DNA of 64,000 nucleotides from JADLHS01 sp036274115 (lineage in GTDB: Bacteria > Verrucomicrobiota > Verrucomicrobiia > Limisphaerales > JADLHS01): NCBI GenBank assembly GCA_036274115.1, contig DASUGI010000263.1, positions 1-64,000 of the forward strand. The letters run 5' to 3'. The position numbers were made by a program, and so were the translations under genes. Position 1 is the first letter of the stretch. Every line of letters begins with the position of its first letter. The notes beneath the pieces are model-generated. The model saw only the letters and a list, made by a program, of their open reading frames with translations. It made no database searches and was not told the DNA's origin. Shown in pieces: positions 49,418-58,511 of this stretch.

Positions 49418-50407
49418 TTACCTCGCGCTCACATCCAATTGCTCAATCTGAGTATCGTTGAAGGTAACAAAGAAGTTCGTGTAACCATCGCGTGAGCCAC
49501 TGTACATCTCGTACATCGCCGTTAGCCATGGAATCAGGTCAGTTCGACTATCGAAATCCAGTCGCACAAAAGGACCCGAGCCGCCAGCCTTCTCGATGTA
49601 TGTATATCCCTTTACGCGTGGGATCAGCAGCCCAGCATGATCGGTGTTAAACACGCGCTTCGCTGGATTAACTTGGTGACAGAGGACAACCTCCACGTTT
49701 CCTGGAAATTTAAGGCTTTGACTTCGCCAGTTCTCGCGAAGTGTGTTCATGACGTTTTCTTTCAAGGTGTTTTCGTTTGTTAGGGCCGGAAGCTCGTAAT
49801 AGCGGAAGAAGAATGCGTTGAGATTGATCCTGGTATTGCGCAAAGAGCTCGGAATGAAGGGTTCTGTTGCCTCCATGTACCAAATAGGACATTGCTGCAA
49901 AAACGCTTCCTGTGTGGTGGTGACAGCAAAAATCGTTTCGCGATTTGTAGAAGATGATACGAGAAACGGCCCTGCAGTTTTATCCGGTTTGAGATTCGAG
50001 CTGATTCCATTACCCGCCAAGAGTATGACAGTGTCAAAACAGTTGATTTCGTACCTGTGTTGCGTTTCGCACAATCTGTGGGGCAAGGCGGCGATTAGTT
50101 CAGCGGAACTCTTGAATTCGTAGAAACCAGTTTCAGGCTTGGGAAACTTGCTGAAGTCGAATTCAAACTCCGTCGTGAAATACTTTTCGACAGCGTTTTG
50201 AAACGACTCTCGCGACGATTGTGGACAGCCACTTTCCTCAAGCACTTTCATTGTTTCTCGCAAAGCCGTTCTTTGCGCCAGGAATGATATCCGGACTGTT
50301 CCGGTGGGCGGGCTACAAGACTGCGAGACCCCAACAAGAAGAGCGGCCCAAATCGCCATGCGGGCGGCCTTGCCGATCTTTCCAACGCTATTGGGTTTGC
50401 ATTTCAC
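49418..50407 (-). CDS. Lipoprotein of unknown function
   Basis: 329 residues with a lipoprotein signal (AIWAALLVGVSQSC, acylated Cys about 31). The mature part has a HRYEINCFDTVILLAGNGIS segment and a GYTYIEKAGGSGPFVRLDFDSRTDLIPWL segment that look like an alpha/beta enzyme or binding fold, but I cannot name the family. Its base use is visibly less GC-rich than the neighbours. It overlaps the upstream TPR gene by 20 bp, so the two are one unit. Confidence 0.7.
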   Translation of the reverse strand: MKCKPNSVGKIGKAARMAIWAALLVGVSQSCSPPTGTVRISFLAQRTALRETMKVLEESGCPQSSRESFQNAVEKYFTTEFEFDFSKFPKPETGFYEFKSSAELIAALPHRLCETQHRYEINCFDTVILLAGNGISSNLKPDKTAGPFLVSSSTNRETIFAVTTTQEAFLQQCPIWYMEATEPFIPSSLRNTRINLNAFFFRYYELPALTNENTLKENVMNTLRENWRSQSLKFPGNVEVVLCHQVNPAKRVFNTDHAGLLIPRVKGYTYIEKAGGSGPFVRLDFDSRTDLIPWLTAMYEMYSGSRDGYTNFFVTFNDTQIEQLDVSAR

Positions 50408-51329
50408 GGTAGGGCTTCCGCTGTTGATATAGTTTGAGCCGACTCAGTAAATCCTTGTGTTCATCGTCGCTTAACCCCGTTATGTCCATCGCCTGCTCCT
50501 GAGTGTGAATCGCCTGCTTGAAGTCCCCTGTCTCAGCGTATGCCGCCGCCAGCGTGTCCAAATGCGTCCACCTGGACCAACCCGTGATCTGACAGGCTCG
50601 TCTCGCCAGTGCTGTCGCTTCTATTCCGTCGCGCACTGAAGCATCAGGACAAGTCGCACGCAGCCAGCCGAGAGAGTTGAGGCTGTAATGATTCTTTGCA
50701 TCCAACCGAATGGCCTCTTCGTAGTCCTTCACGGCGTGGTAATAATCCTTTTTACGGGTGCGGCAAAAGGCCCGGCGAGCGAACGCGTTTGCGTCTTGCG
50801 AACCGACCATCAGATATTTGTTCCAATTAGTGATCGCGCTCTCAAAAGCTCCCTTAATCTCGAGAATGGAGGCGAAAGATTTGTATGCTGCTGCAAAATC
50901 GGGATTCAAACGCAGGCATTCACTAAGATCTAACAACGCTCCATCCAATTCACCTAGTTTCCAACGGGCGCTGCTGCGATTGAAATAATGCGCTGCGTTT
51001 GTTGTATCCAGCTGGATGGCCTTGCTGTAGTCTGCGCTTGCCTGATCCCACTGGTTGTTCAGTGAATAACAGGCTCCGCGGTATGCATAGCCCGTTGCAT
51101 TGTTCGGTTCGAGCTCAATTGCCTGGTCAAAATCACTGAAAGCTCTGAGGGCATCCTGTTTTTGCAGCAGCGCGGCTCCACGGTCAATATAGCTCTTCGC
51201 GTCGCGTGGGTTCAGTCGAACGGCCTCATCGTAGCTGGCAAGATCATTCGTATTTGCCAGCAACGTATGACTGCTGGTCAAACCGAAGATAAGCAACGCC
51301 ACGACGCATATGTAGCGTATTCGCCTCAT
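50388..51329 (-). CDS. Exported tetratricopeptide repeat protein
   Basis: 313 residues with signal peptide (MRRIRYICVVALLIFGLTSS). At least six TPR units (DLASYDEAVRLNPRDAKSYI, QDALRAFSDFDQAIELEPNN, DQASADYSKAIQLDTTNAAH, and so on). Shares the lower GC content of the lipoprotein gene that it overlaps. Probably a scaffold for the lipoprotein. Confidence 0.83.
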   Translation of the reverse strand: MRRIRYICVVALLIFGLTSSHTLLANTNDLASYDEAVRLNPRDAKSYIDRGAALLQKQDALRAFSDFDQAIELEPNNATGYAYRGACYSLNNQWDQASADYSKAIQLDTTNAAHYFNRSSARWKLGELDGALLDLSECLRLNPDFAAAYKSFASILEIKGAFESAITNWNKYLMVGSQDANAFARRAFCRTRKKDYYHAVKDYEEAIRLDAKNHYSLNSLGWLRATCPDASVRDGIEATALARRACQITGWSRWTHLDTLAAAYAETGDFKQAIHTQEQAMDITGLSDDEHKDLLSRLKLYQQRKPYREMQTQ

Positions 51330-51367
51330 TCCACGAGAAAGACACCGGCGAGCGCCTTTTTGTATAT

Positions 51368-52477
51368 CTACTTCAACTTATCCGGATTCAACGGCTTCAA
51401 ATCTTTTGGCAGGAAGATGCCGTCTTTGCGAATGAGTTCGCCGTCGAACCACACTTCGCCGCCGCCCCATTCCTTGCGCTGGATCAGCACCATGTCCCAA
51501 TGGACGGCGCTGCGGTTGCCGTTGTCGCAAATCTCGTAGGCCTGGCCGGGTGTGAAGTGCAACGAGCCGGCGATCTTTTCGTCGAAGAGGATGTCGCACA
51601 TCGGGTTCAGGATGTACGGATTGAAGCCGAGTGAGAATTCGCCGATGTAACGCGCGCCGGCATCCGTATCGAGAATCTCGTTCAGGCGCTTGGTGTTGTT
51701 GCTCGTGGCCTTGATGATCTTGCCGTCCTTGAATTCCAGCCGCACGTTCTCGAACTTCGTGCCCGCGTAAATCGTCGGGGTGTTGAAGCTGATGACGCCG
51801 TTGACGGAGTTCTTCACCGGACAGGAGAACACCTCGCCATCCGGAATGTTGAGCAACCCCTCGCACATCTTCGCGCCGATGTTTTTAATGCTGAAGGTAA
51901 GGTCGGTGCCGGGCGATTTCAGGTGCACGCGATCCGCCTTCTTCATGCGCTTCCAGAGTGGCACCATTGCCCTGGCCATCTTGCGGTAATCCATCGTGCA
52001 GACGTCGAAGTAGAGATTCTCAAACGCCTCGGTGCTCATCCCGGCGCTTTGCGCCATGCTGGGCGTCGGCCAGCGGAGGACGACCCAACGGGTCTTGTTG
52101 ACGCGCTGATCCTGCACCGGCCGTGTAATCCGCGCATAAAGCGAGGCCCGGTCCGAAGGCACGTCCGAACTCTCGCTCACGTTGCTCGAGCCACGAATGG
52201 CAATGTAAACCTGCATCTTCTTCATGCGCGCCAGATCGACGTCCCGAATCAATGATGCATGGGCTTGATTGGTGTCTCGCTGGATTTCCCGGGTGATTCG
52301 GGCATGGCGGAGGTCAATCAACGGAATTCCGCCGGCCGACCGCACGGCGCGCATCAACTCCACGGACATCTCATCCGGCACGTCCATCATGTCGAGCAGG
52401 ACGTGTTCGCCCTTTTTGACGCGGGTAGAGTAGGTGACGAGGAGTTTGGCGAGTTTCGTAAAGCGCGGATCGGTCAT
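51368..52477 (-). CDS. M29-family aminopeptidase
   Basis: 368 residues from MTDPRFTKLAKLLV; an ATG at 52510 would add 11. Cytosolic zinc/cobalt aminopeptidase. Metal ligand motifs: NIPDGEVFSCP, ARYIGEFSLGFNP, AGSLHFTPGQAYE and RSAVHWDMVL, in the order known for AmpS/aminopeptidase T. Divergent from the carB-like gene; the 202-bp space between should contain both promoters. Confidence 0.9.
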   Translation of the reverse strand: MTDPRFTKLAKLLVTYSTRVKKGEHVLLDMMDVPDEMSVELMRAVRSAGGIPLIDLRHARITREIQRDTNQAHASLIRDVDLARMKKMQVYIAIRGSSNVSESSDVPSDRASLYARITRPVQDQRVNKTRWVVLRWPTPSMAQSAGMSTEAFENLYFDVCTMDYRKMARAMVPLWKRMKKADRVHLKSPGTDLTFSIKNIGAKMCEGLLNIPDGEVFSCPVKNSVNGVISFNTPTIYAGTKFENVRLEFKDGKIIKATSNNTKRLNEILDTDAGARYIGEFSLGFNPYILNPMCDILFDEKIAGSLHFTPGQAYEICDNGNRSAVHWDMVLIQRKEWGGGEVWFDGELIRKDGIFLPKDLKPLNPDKLK

Positions 52478-52679
52478 AGTTATGGGACAGGCTATTGCAG
52501 AATCAGCCATTGTCGAGCCGACTTGTTGGGAGCGGTGCTCTTGTCACCTGCGCCAAAAGAATGCCCGCTGAATGCAATCACAGGGATTCGGCGATACAGC
52601 AGATCAAAATACGCTACGCCAAGCCACTCGGTTCTCGACACTGCGCCTCCGTTTTGTTTCCTTGGCGCGGTTTTTATCA

Positions 52680-54461
52680 ATGAATTCAGAGTTGCTCGCC
52701 AAAGCCAAGTCGCTCGGATTTTCCGACCGGCAAATCGCCCACTTAACCGGCCGGACGGAAGACGTTATCCGCGACGAGCGCAAGAACGCCGGCCTCCTTC
52801 CCAGCTACCGCCTCGTGGACACCTGCGCCGCTGAATTCGAGGCTTATACCCCCTATTACTACTCCACCTACGACCGCGGCGACGACGAGGTGAAAGGCAA
52901 CACCGCGAAAAAGGTGATGATCCTCGGCGGCGGGCCGAACCGCATTGGTCAGGGCATTGAATTCGATTACTGCTGCGTTCACGCCTCGTTTGCGCTCAAG
53001 GAAGATGGTTTCGAAACCATCATGGTGAATTCAAATCCCGAAACGGTTTCGACCGATTACGACACGAGCGACAAGTTGTTCTTCGAACCGCTCACGCTGG
53101 AAGACGTATTGCACATTTACGAACGCGAGAAGTGCTGGGGCGCCATCGCGCAATTTGGCGGCCAGACCCCGCTCAACCTCGCGCTCGGCCTGCAGAAGAA
53201 CGGCGTCAACATCATCGGCACATCGCCGCAGAGCATCGAGATCGCCGAAGACCGCAAACTGTTCGCGGCGATGCTGCACAAGCTCAACATTCCGCAGCCA
53301 CCGAACGGTCTGGCCACAAACGAAGCTGAAGCGCTCGAAGCCTCCAGGAAGTTAGGTTATCCCGTGCTGGTGCGGCCGAGCTTCGTGCTGGGTGGCCGTG
53401 CAATGCAGATCGTTTACTCGGATGCCGAACTGTCGCATTACATGAAGTTCGCGGTGGAAGCTTCGCCAGAGCGCCCCGTGCTGGTGGACAAGTTTCTGGA
53501 AGATGCGACCGAAGTGGATGTGGATTGCATCGCCGATGTCGGCCATCCGAACGGCGGAACAATTGTCATCGGCGGCATGCTGGAGCACATCGAGTTCGCG
53601 GGCGTTCATTCCGGGGATGCGGCGATGGTGCTGCCACCGCACACGCTGTCGCAGAAGGTGATTGAAACCATCCGCGAATACACGCACGCGATGGCAAAGG
53701 AGTTGAAAGTCGTCGGCCTCATGAACGTGCAATATGCCGTGAAGGACGAGGTCGTTTACGTGCTCGAAGTAAACCCGCGCGCCTCGCGCACCGTGCCCTT
53801 CGTCAGCAAAGCGATTGGTTTCCCACTCGCGAAACTTGCCGCGAAAGTGATGGCCGGCAAGACGCTCAAGGAGCTCGGCTTTACCGAGGAAATCTGGCCC
53901 AAGTATTGGGCGGTAAAAGAATCCGTGTTCCCGTTCAACCGTTTCCACGGCCAGGACATTCTGCTTTCACCCGAAATGCGTTCCACCGGCGAGGTGATGG
54001 GCCTGGACAACGAATTGGGCATTGCTTACGCAAAATCCCAAATGGCGGCTAATGCCCCGCTGCCGCTCCAGGGCAAAGTGTTCATCAGCGTCAGCGACCT
54101 GCACAAAAGGGACGTCGCAGCGGTGGCGAAGGAATTCGTGGACCTCGGCTTCGAACTCATCGCCACCAGCGGCACGGCCACCGTCCTTGAGAAAGCCGGC
54201 CTCAAAGTGCAACGGATTTTCAAAGTTTCCGAAGGTCGCCCCAACGCCGTGGACCTGATGAAGAACAAGGAACTGCAACTCGTCATCAACACGCCCGCCG
54301 GCCAGGTGCCGCGCGCTGATGAAGTGCGTATTCGGACCACTGCCGTTTACACCGGCACACCGATCATGACCACGCTCTCTGGCGCAAAAGCCGCCGTCCT
54401 GGGCATCGCCGCCTTAAAGAAGAACGGTTACGCGGTGAAGACGGTGCAGGAGTATCATTGA
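52680..54461 (+). CDS. carB: Carbamoyl-phosphate synthase large chain, C-terminal half only
   Basis: 593 residues with its own ATG. Contents: last part of the oligomerisation domain (MNSELLAKAKSLGFSDRQIA, AGLLPSYRLVDTCAAEF), the second ATP-grasp domain (ILGGGPNRIGQGIEFDYCCV, MVNSNPETVSTDYDTSDKLF, GGQTPLNLA, LVRPSFVLGGRAM, LEVNPRASRTVPFVSKAIG) and the allosteric MGS domain (FISVSDLHKRDVAAVAKEF, LIATSGTATVLEKAG, VRIRTTAVYTGTPIMTTLSG). A full CarB is about 1070 residues; this begins near E. coli residue 480. The first ATP-grasp half, which makes carboxyphosphate, is absent here, and upstream is a divergent aminopeptidase. Split carB genes are known from some archaea and a few bacteria; the partner must lie elsewhere. 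Confidence 0.93.
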   Translation: MNSELLAKAKSLGFSDRQIAHLTGRTEDVIRDERKNAGLLPSYRLVDTCAAEFEAYTPYYYSTYDRGDDEVKGNTAKKVMILGGGPNRIGQGIEFDYCCVHASFALKEDGFETIMVNSNPETVSTDYDTSDKLFFEPLTLEDVLHIYEREKCWGAIAQFGGQTPLNLALGLQKNGVNIIGTSPQSIEIAEDRKLFAAMLHKLNIPQPPNGLATNEAEALEASRKLGYPVLVRPSFVLGGRAMQIVYSDAELSHYMKFAVEASPERPVLVDKFLEDATEVDVDCIADVGHPNGGTIVIGGMLEHIEFAGVHSGDAAMVLPPHTLSQKVIETIREYTHAMAKELKVVGLMNVQYAVKDEVVYVLEVNPRASRTVPFVSKAIGFPLAKLAAKVMAGKTLKELGFTEEIWPKYWAVKESVFPFNRFHGQDILLSPEMRSTGEVMGLDNELGIAYAKSQMAANAPLPLQGKVFISVSDLHKRDVAAVAKEFVDLGFELIATSGTATVLEKAGLKVQRIFKVSEGRPNAVDLMKNKELQLVINTPAGQVPRADEVRIRTTAVYTGTPIMTTLSGAKAAVLGIAALKKNGYAVKTVQEYH

Positions 54462-54558
54462 GCAAGCGCCTCGGGACGAAGGTCGGGAAAGTATTTGTCG
54501 GGTGAATTCGGCAGGACAGACGTCGAGCTTCACCAAAGCGGAAAAATTCTTAAAGTCA

Positions 54559-54592
54559 GAGACAGGCGCGACGCGCGCGACGCCTGTCCTAC
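54559..54592. repeat. Palindromic repeat between carB and the TolC gene
   Basis: GACAGGCG (54561-54568) and CGCCTGTC (54581-54588) form the arms around an alternating CG core; the sequence then runs to CCTAC. It sits 100 bp after carB and ends at the stop of the convergent TolC gene, where it could act as a terminator. A shorter version of the same repeat is inserted in hypF (38588-38612). Confidence 0.85.
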
Positions 54593-56148
54593 TTGACCTC
54601 GATGTCGAGTTGCCTTTGTTCCAGCAGCGTTGCCTCAGCGAAACGCAGTTGGCTGACCGCCTGATTGTAATCCGCCTTGGCGCGAATTTCTGCGGTGCGG
54701 CTGGTAGCGAGGTCGCTTTGTAATTGCAGGACAAAAAAGAGCGTGCTCTTGCCGCCAGTGAGCTTTTGTTCCTCGGCCTCCAATGCGGCTTCGGACAATT
54801 CACGGGTTCGTCGCGTGCGCTCGACTCGCTCAAAGCGCGACTGCACCGTGTGCACGGCGTCGGAAATTTCCCGCATCACCTGCTCTTCCAGTTGTTTCAC
54901 GCGCAATTCCCACTGAGCTTTCAGGTGCTTGCTGGCGCGATAATTCGCGCGTTCCGCGGACAACGTGAGTGGCACGGAAAAAACCACGCCAAGCATGTCG
55001 TTGGGCGAGTCTCCGTTTTCGATTTGATCGCGCGCCGCGGGGAAGGATGCGGAAGGAGTCTGCGGCGGAAGCACCTGATCCGTGCTGGCACCCTTGCGTC
55101 CATAACCGGCCACCAAATTCAGTGATGGAAAAAGCTGATTGCGCCGGAATCGCAAATCGATCCCGGCTTTCTCGACTTCCTGCCGCAGTTGCGCGAGGTC
55201 GGCCCGATTGTTCAGTCCGCGTTCCCAACATTCGCGCAGGTCGAGCCGTTCCGGCAACACGAGCAACGACTGGCCTGGCCTTAAGCGCACGTTCACCGAG
55301 TTCGTCCAGGCGTCGCCCATCCACGATCTCAATTCGTTCTCCGCCAACTGGACGGCATTTCTCGCCAGCGTGAGTTCTGCTTCCACGCGAGCGACCTGCG
55401 CCTCGGCCAGCCGCTCGTCGAGCACCGTGAGCGTGCCCATTTCGATGCGGCGCCGGATGCCGGCGAGCAATTGCTGCCGCGCGGCGAGGAGGTCCTCCTG
55501 GACTCCCAGGTTGCCCATCGCATACGCCAGTTCGTAGAAGGCCAGTTGCACCCGATTGATCACGTCCGAAGCCACGTAATGAACGCCCAGTTCGCTGATC
55601 TTGAGATTCCTTTTATTCACCTGGATTGTCATGCGCCCTTGATCGATCCAGAAATCCCGCAACAGCGGCTGGCTGATGGCAACGCCGGTTTGCAGGCTGT
55701 AGGACGCGAAGTTCAGTCCGTTGCGCGTGCCCTCGCTGTACGCGTAGCTGCCGGAGAGAGTGTAGCTCAGGCCGCCAGGCAGAAAGCCGGTCAATAACGT
55801 GTCAGCAGTGTCGGAGTCGGCGGAATAAACCACATCCCGACTGAAATCCGTGGGGTCCAGACCTCCGGCATCCGTCAAGTGCTCCTTGCCCGCGCTCAGG
55901 GTGAGGGTTGGATCGTAGTAACTGTAGCTTCCGCTTAACAGCGACTCCGTGACGGCCGGCGTCAATCGCTCGATCTGCAGCATGCGATTTTGCAGCAGCG
56001 CCGTGCGGATGCATTCCTCCAGCGTGATGGAACGAATCTGCTGAGAAGTTTTGTCTTCGCACCAGGCGGAAAGGCCACTCAACAGGAGTACTGCGCCAAC
56101 GAACGCGGCAGAGAGTCGGCCCATGTTGCAATGAATCCGCCGGGTCAT
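54589..56148 (-). CDS. TolC-family outer-membrane efflux protein
   Basis: 519 residues. Start at 56148 overlaps the upstream stop by 4 bp (ATGA); signal peptide MGRLSAAFVGAVLLLSGLSA begins 8 residues in. Two outer-membrane-factor repeats with long coiled-coil helices: ITLEECIRTALLQNRMLQIE and VINRVQLAFYELAYAMGNLG, then DLRECWERGLNNRADLAQLRQ and QVMREISDAVHTVQSRFERV. The channel partner for the HlyD protein encoded at the head of this four-gene operon. Confidence 0.9.
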   Translation of the reverse strand: MTRRIHCNMGRLSAAFVGAVLLLSGLSAWCEDKTSQQIRSITLEECIRTALLQNRMLQIERLTPAVTESLLSGSYSYYDPTLTLSAGKEHLTDAGGLDPTDFSRDVVYSADSDTADTLLTGFLPGGLSYTLSGSYAYSEGTRNGLNFASYSLQTGVAISQPLLRDFWIDQGRMTIQVNKRNLKISELGVHYVASDVINRVQLAFYELAYAMGNLGVQEDLLAARQQLLAGIRRRIEMGTLTVLDERLAEAQVARVEAELTLARNAVQLAENELRSWMGDAWTNSVNVRLRPGQSLLVLPERLDLRECWERGLNNRADLAQLRQEVEKAGIDLRFRRNQLFPSLNLVAGYGRKGASTDQVLPPQTPSASFPAARDQIENGDSPNDMLGVVFSVPLTLSAERANYRASKHLKAQWELRVKQLEEQVMREISDAVHTVQSRFERVERTRRTRELSEAALEAEEQKLTGGKSTLFFVLQLQSDLATSRTAEIRAKADYNQAVSQLRFAEATLLEQRQLDIEVK

Positions 56149-58508
56149 GGGGTGACCGGCGTGGACATCCGGAAGAACTGAGTCGCGTTGGTCATTCCAG
56201 GAATGAGCACCTGCTTCTCGCCCGTGGCACTGACGATAGTAAAGTTGCTGACGCTTTGCCACGAGCCCTGGGTCATTGACGCGCGCCCTTCGATGGAATA
56301 GGCACGGCCCTGCACCCCGTGAAAGCGCAAGCGCACTCCGTTGCCTTCCCGGGCGAGGCTGGTGAAGGCAAAAGCACTGGTGGCATCGTTGGGATCGGTT
56401 CCGGCGCGATATTCGTGGAGATTCGTCGCCCCGTCTCCGTCGGGATCGAGCGCGGCGTCATCAGGTGAATTGGGGTCCAACTCATGCTCGTTTTCCCAGG
56501 CGTTGGGCATGCCGTCGCCATCGGAATCCGCTCCATTGGCGCGCCCCGCACTGGGCGCCGCCGCGACCCAGTTCAAGGGTTCATTGCCGAAGCCCAACGC
56601 TGCGCTCCTTTGCAAAGAAAGACCGGTGTTCGCCGCGTTGGCCGGCCAGGGCGCAGCAGCCGAATACTTGATTCGCTCCACCTGCACATACGGCACAAAG
56701 CCAGGATCAGGATCGGATGGTCCTTGCGGTGTGTCCGGCTCCAGCAATTCAAGCGCTTCGCCAGCATCACTGAGTTTGCCACTGTAAGGACCGAGGATGG
56801 GGACAGTCATCGGCACGTTGTAGGTGGCGCGAAATGTAGCGAGCCTGGTCGGGTCGGCCACTGGATCAAAGCTGACCAGAAGCATGAAACCTCCGGCGGG
56901 AATGCTCAACCCGGTCGGAAAATCAAACGTGACGCCATCCCGCAGTCGCCAGGCGTTGGTGGGATACAGTTGATCATACAACCGCACCAGCGAAGCAGTG
57001 GGGTTGTGCAATTCGATGAACTCGCCATCCGTGTTCGCCTGTCCGCCCACGTCCGGCGGATAAAACATGAGCTCGTTGATGACAATCGGCCCGACCTTCG
57101 GCGCGGCGTTGGATAAACCGGTGCCCTGACGGAATTGAACGATCGTTCCAGGATTGTCGACACCAAAAGTTCGTTGGCTCAGGGGCACAAATTCAACTCC
57201 CGTGCTCGTCTTATGGCGGCCCACGGAAACGGCGTTCTTCAACGCGCCAAAAGCCACGAACGTTTGCGCCCCGGTAAGATTTCCCGCCGCATCGCCTGCG
57301 GAAAGAAAAACACTGTCGCCTTCAGCCGAATCAAGCGCGAAGGCATCCGTCCCGGCATCGAATTGAACCTGATAGAAGACCTTGAATCCATTTGCCGGAA
57401 TGACCGTGCCCGCCGGAATCCGGAACTTGCGCGGTTTTGACCCGGAATCGCTCAACCACCAATGACTGATGTCCACTGGCGATCCGGTGAGATTCTGCAG
57501 TTCGATGGCGTCTTCCAATGGGTCGTCGGTATGTGAGAGCACTTCGGAGATGACGACGTTGGTAATCTCGCTGAAGTTACTCGCGCCCGGCGTCACGGCG
57601 CTGCCCGAAAAGAAAACCAAATTGTCGCTGCCATCCGGCGCGCGGCCCTGGGAGACATTCTCTGTCTGCGCGCCAAAGGTAACGTCAGTCAAAACGGTCG
57701 CGCGGTCGGCCGCATAAATCGTCAACATCTCGCCTTCGCCGGCGAGTTTGAAGTCGAGATGGTCGGCATCGGGTTGCGCCAGGTCAGACGCGAAGAATTG
57801 CACGAAGCCGCGCGCGGCAATGAACGAGTGCGCGGGAATGGCGCGGTTTCCCGGTGTGGCGGGCTGCGGCGTATCGGTGATCACCAATCCGCCCAACGCG
57901 ACCGGTTGGTCGTCGCCATTGAACACTTCCAGCCAGTCCTGACCGGTGGAAGGCCGGCACATCCATTCATTGATTCGGAGTTGCGTGGCATCACCCAGCA
58001 CCGCCGCCGTATTCGCCGAATTGGCGGAGGACTGGTTCAACACCCAGGCGCCGGTGGCATCGGGCACGCGGCCCAGCGAGTAGTCGCCCACCTGCAATCC
58101 AAACGAGATTTCATCCAGCACCGTGAAGCCATCGGCCGCGTAGAGCCGGACCAAATCTCCTTTTGCGCCCAGACCGAATCCGGTGTGCAGACCGGGTGCA
58201 CCGAAATTCACGTCGGCCCAGACAATCAGATACCCATTTGCGGGAACACTGGTACCGCCCGGAAAAATGAACTTCTGGGGCTCGAGCGGATCATCGGTCA
58301 AACTCCAGCCGCCAATGTTCACCGGCGTGCCCGACGGATTGTGAAGCTCGATGTAGTCGGGAAATGCTCCGCCATTGGCGACGGCAGAACGATTGTCCGC
58401 CATCACTTCGTTCAAGACTACTTGCGCGCGGGCCGCGACCGGCGAAAACGCGAACCCCAACAACAACGCCATTAGCAAAACGGACTTTATCCAGGTGCGA
58501 ATCATCAT
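56145..58508 (-). CDS. Exported lamin-tail-domain protein with calcium-binding repeat
   Basis: 787 residues with signal peptide (MMIRTWIKSVLLMALLLGFA). Four lamin-tail domains in tandem, each with the VVLNEVMADN / PDYIELHNPSGTPVNIGGWSLTD type pattern (about residues 28-150, 175-310, 320-460, 480-635; for example LRINEWMCRPSTGQDWLEVF and VVISEVLSHTDDPLEDAIEL). Then two thrombospondin-3-like calcium loops (DSDGDGMPNAWE, DPDGDGATNLHEY) and a tail ending QFFRMSTPVTP, similar to other exported proteins here. It lies inside an operon with HlyD and TolC genes, making it the likely passenger or surface component of that system. Confidence 0.88.
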   Translation of the reverse strand: MMIRTWIKSVLLMALLLGFAFSPVAARAQVVLNEVMADNRSAVANGGAFPDYIELHNPSGTPVNIGGWSLTDDPLEPQKFIFPGGTSVPANGYLIVWADVNFGAPGLHTGFGLGAKGDLVRLYAADGFTVLDEISFGLQVGDYSLGRVPDATGAWVLNQSSANSANTAAVLGDATQLRINEWMCRPSTGQDWLEVFNGDDQPVALGGLVITDTPQPATPGNRAIPAHSFIAARGFVQFFASDLAQPDADHLDFKLAGEGEMLTIYAADRATVLTDVTFGAQTENVSQGRAPDGSDNLVFFSGSAVTPGASNFSEITNVVISEVLSHTDDPLEDAIELQNLTGSPVDISHWWLSDSGSKPRKFRIPAGTVIPANGFKVFYQVQFDAGTDAFALDSAEGDSVFLSAGDAAGNLTGAQTFVAFGALKNAVSVGRHKTSTGVEFVPLSQRTFGVDNPGTIVQFRQGTGLSNAAPKVGPIVINELMFYPPDVGGQANTDGEFIELHNPTASLVRLYDQLYPTNAWRLRDGVTFDFPTGLSIPAGGFMLLVSFDPVADPTRLATFRATYNVPMTVPILGPYSGKLSDAGEALELLEPDTPQGPSDPDPGFVPYVQVERIKYSAAAPWPANAANTGLSLQRSAALGFGNEPLNWVAAAPSAGRANGADSDGDGMPNAWENEHELDPNSPDDAALDPDGDGATNLHEYRAGTDPNDATSAFAFTSLAREGNGVRLRFHGVQGRAYSIEGRASMTQGSWQSVSNFTIVSATGEKQVLIPGMTNATQFFRMSTPVTP

Positions 58509-58511
58509 ACT

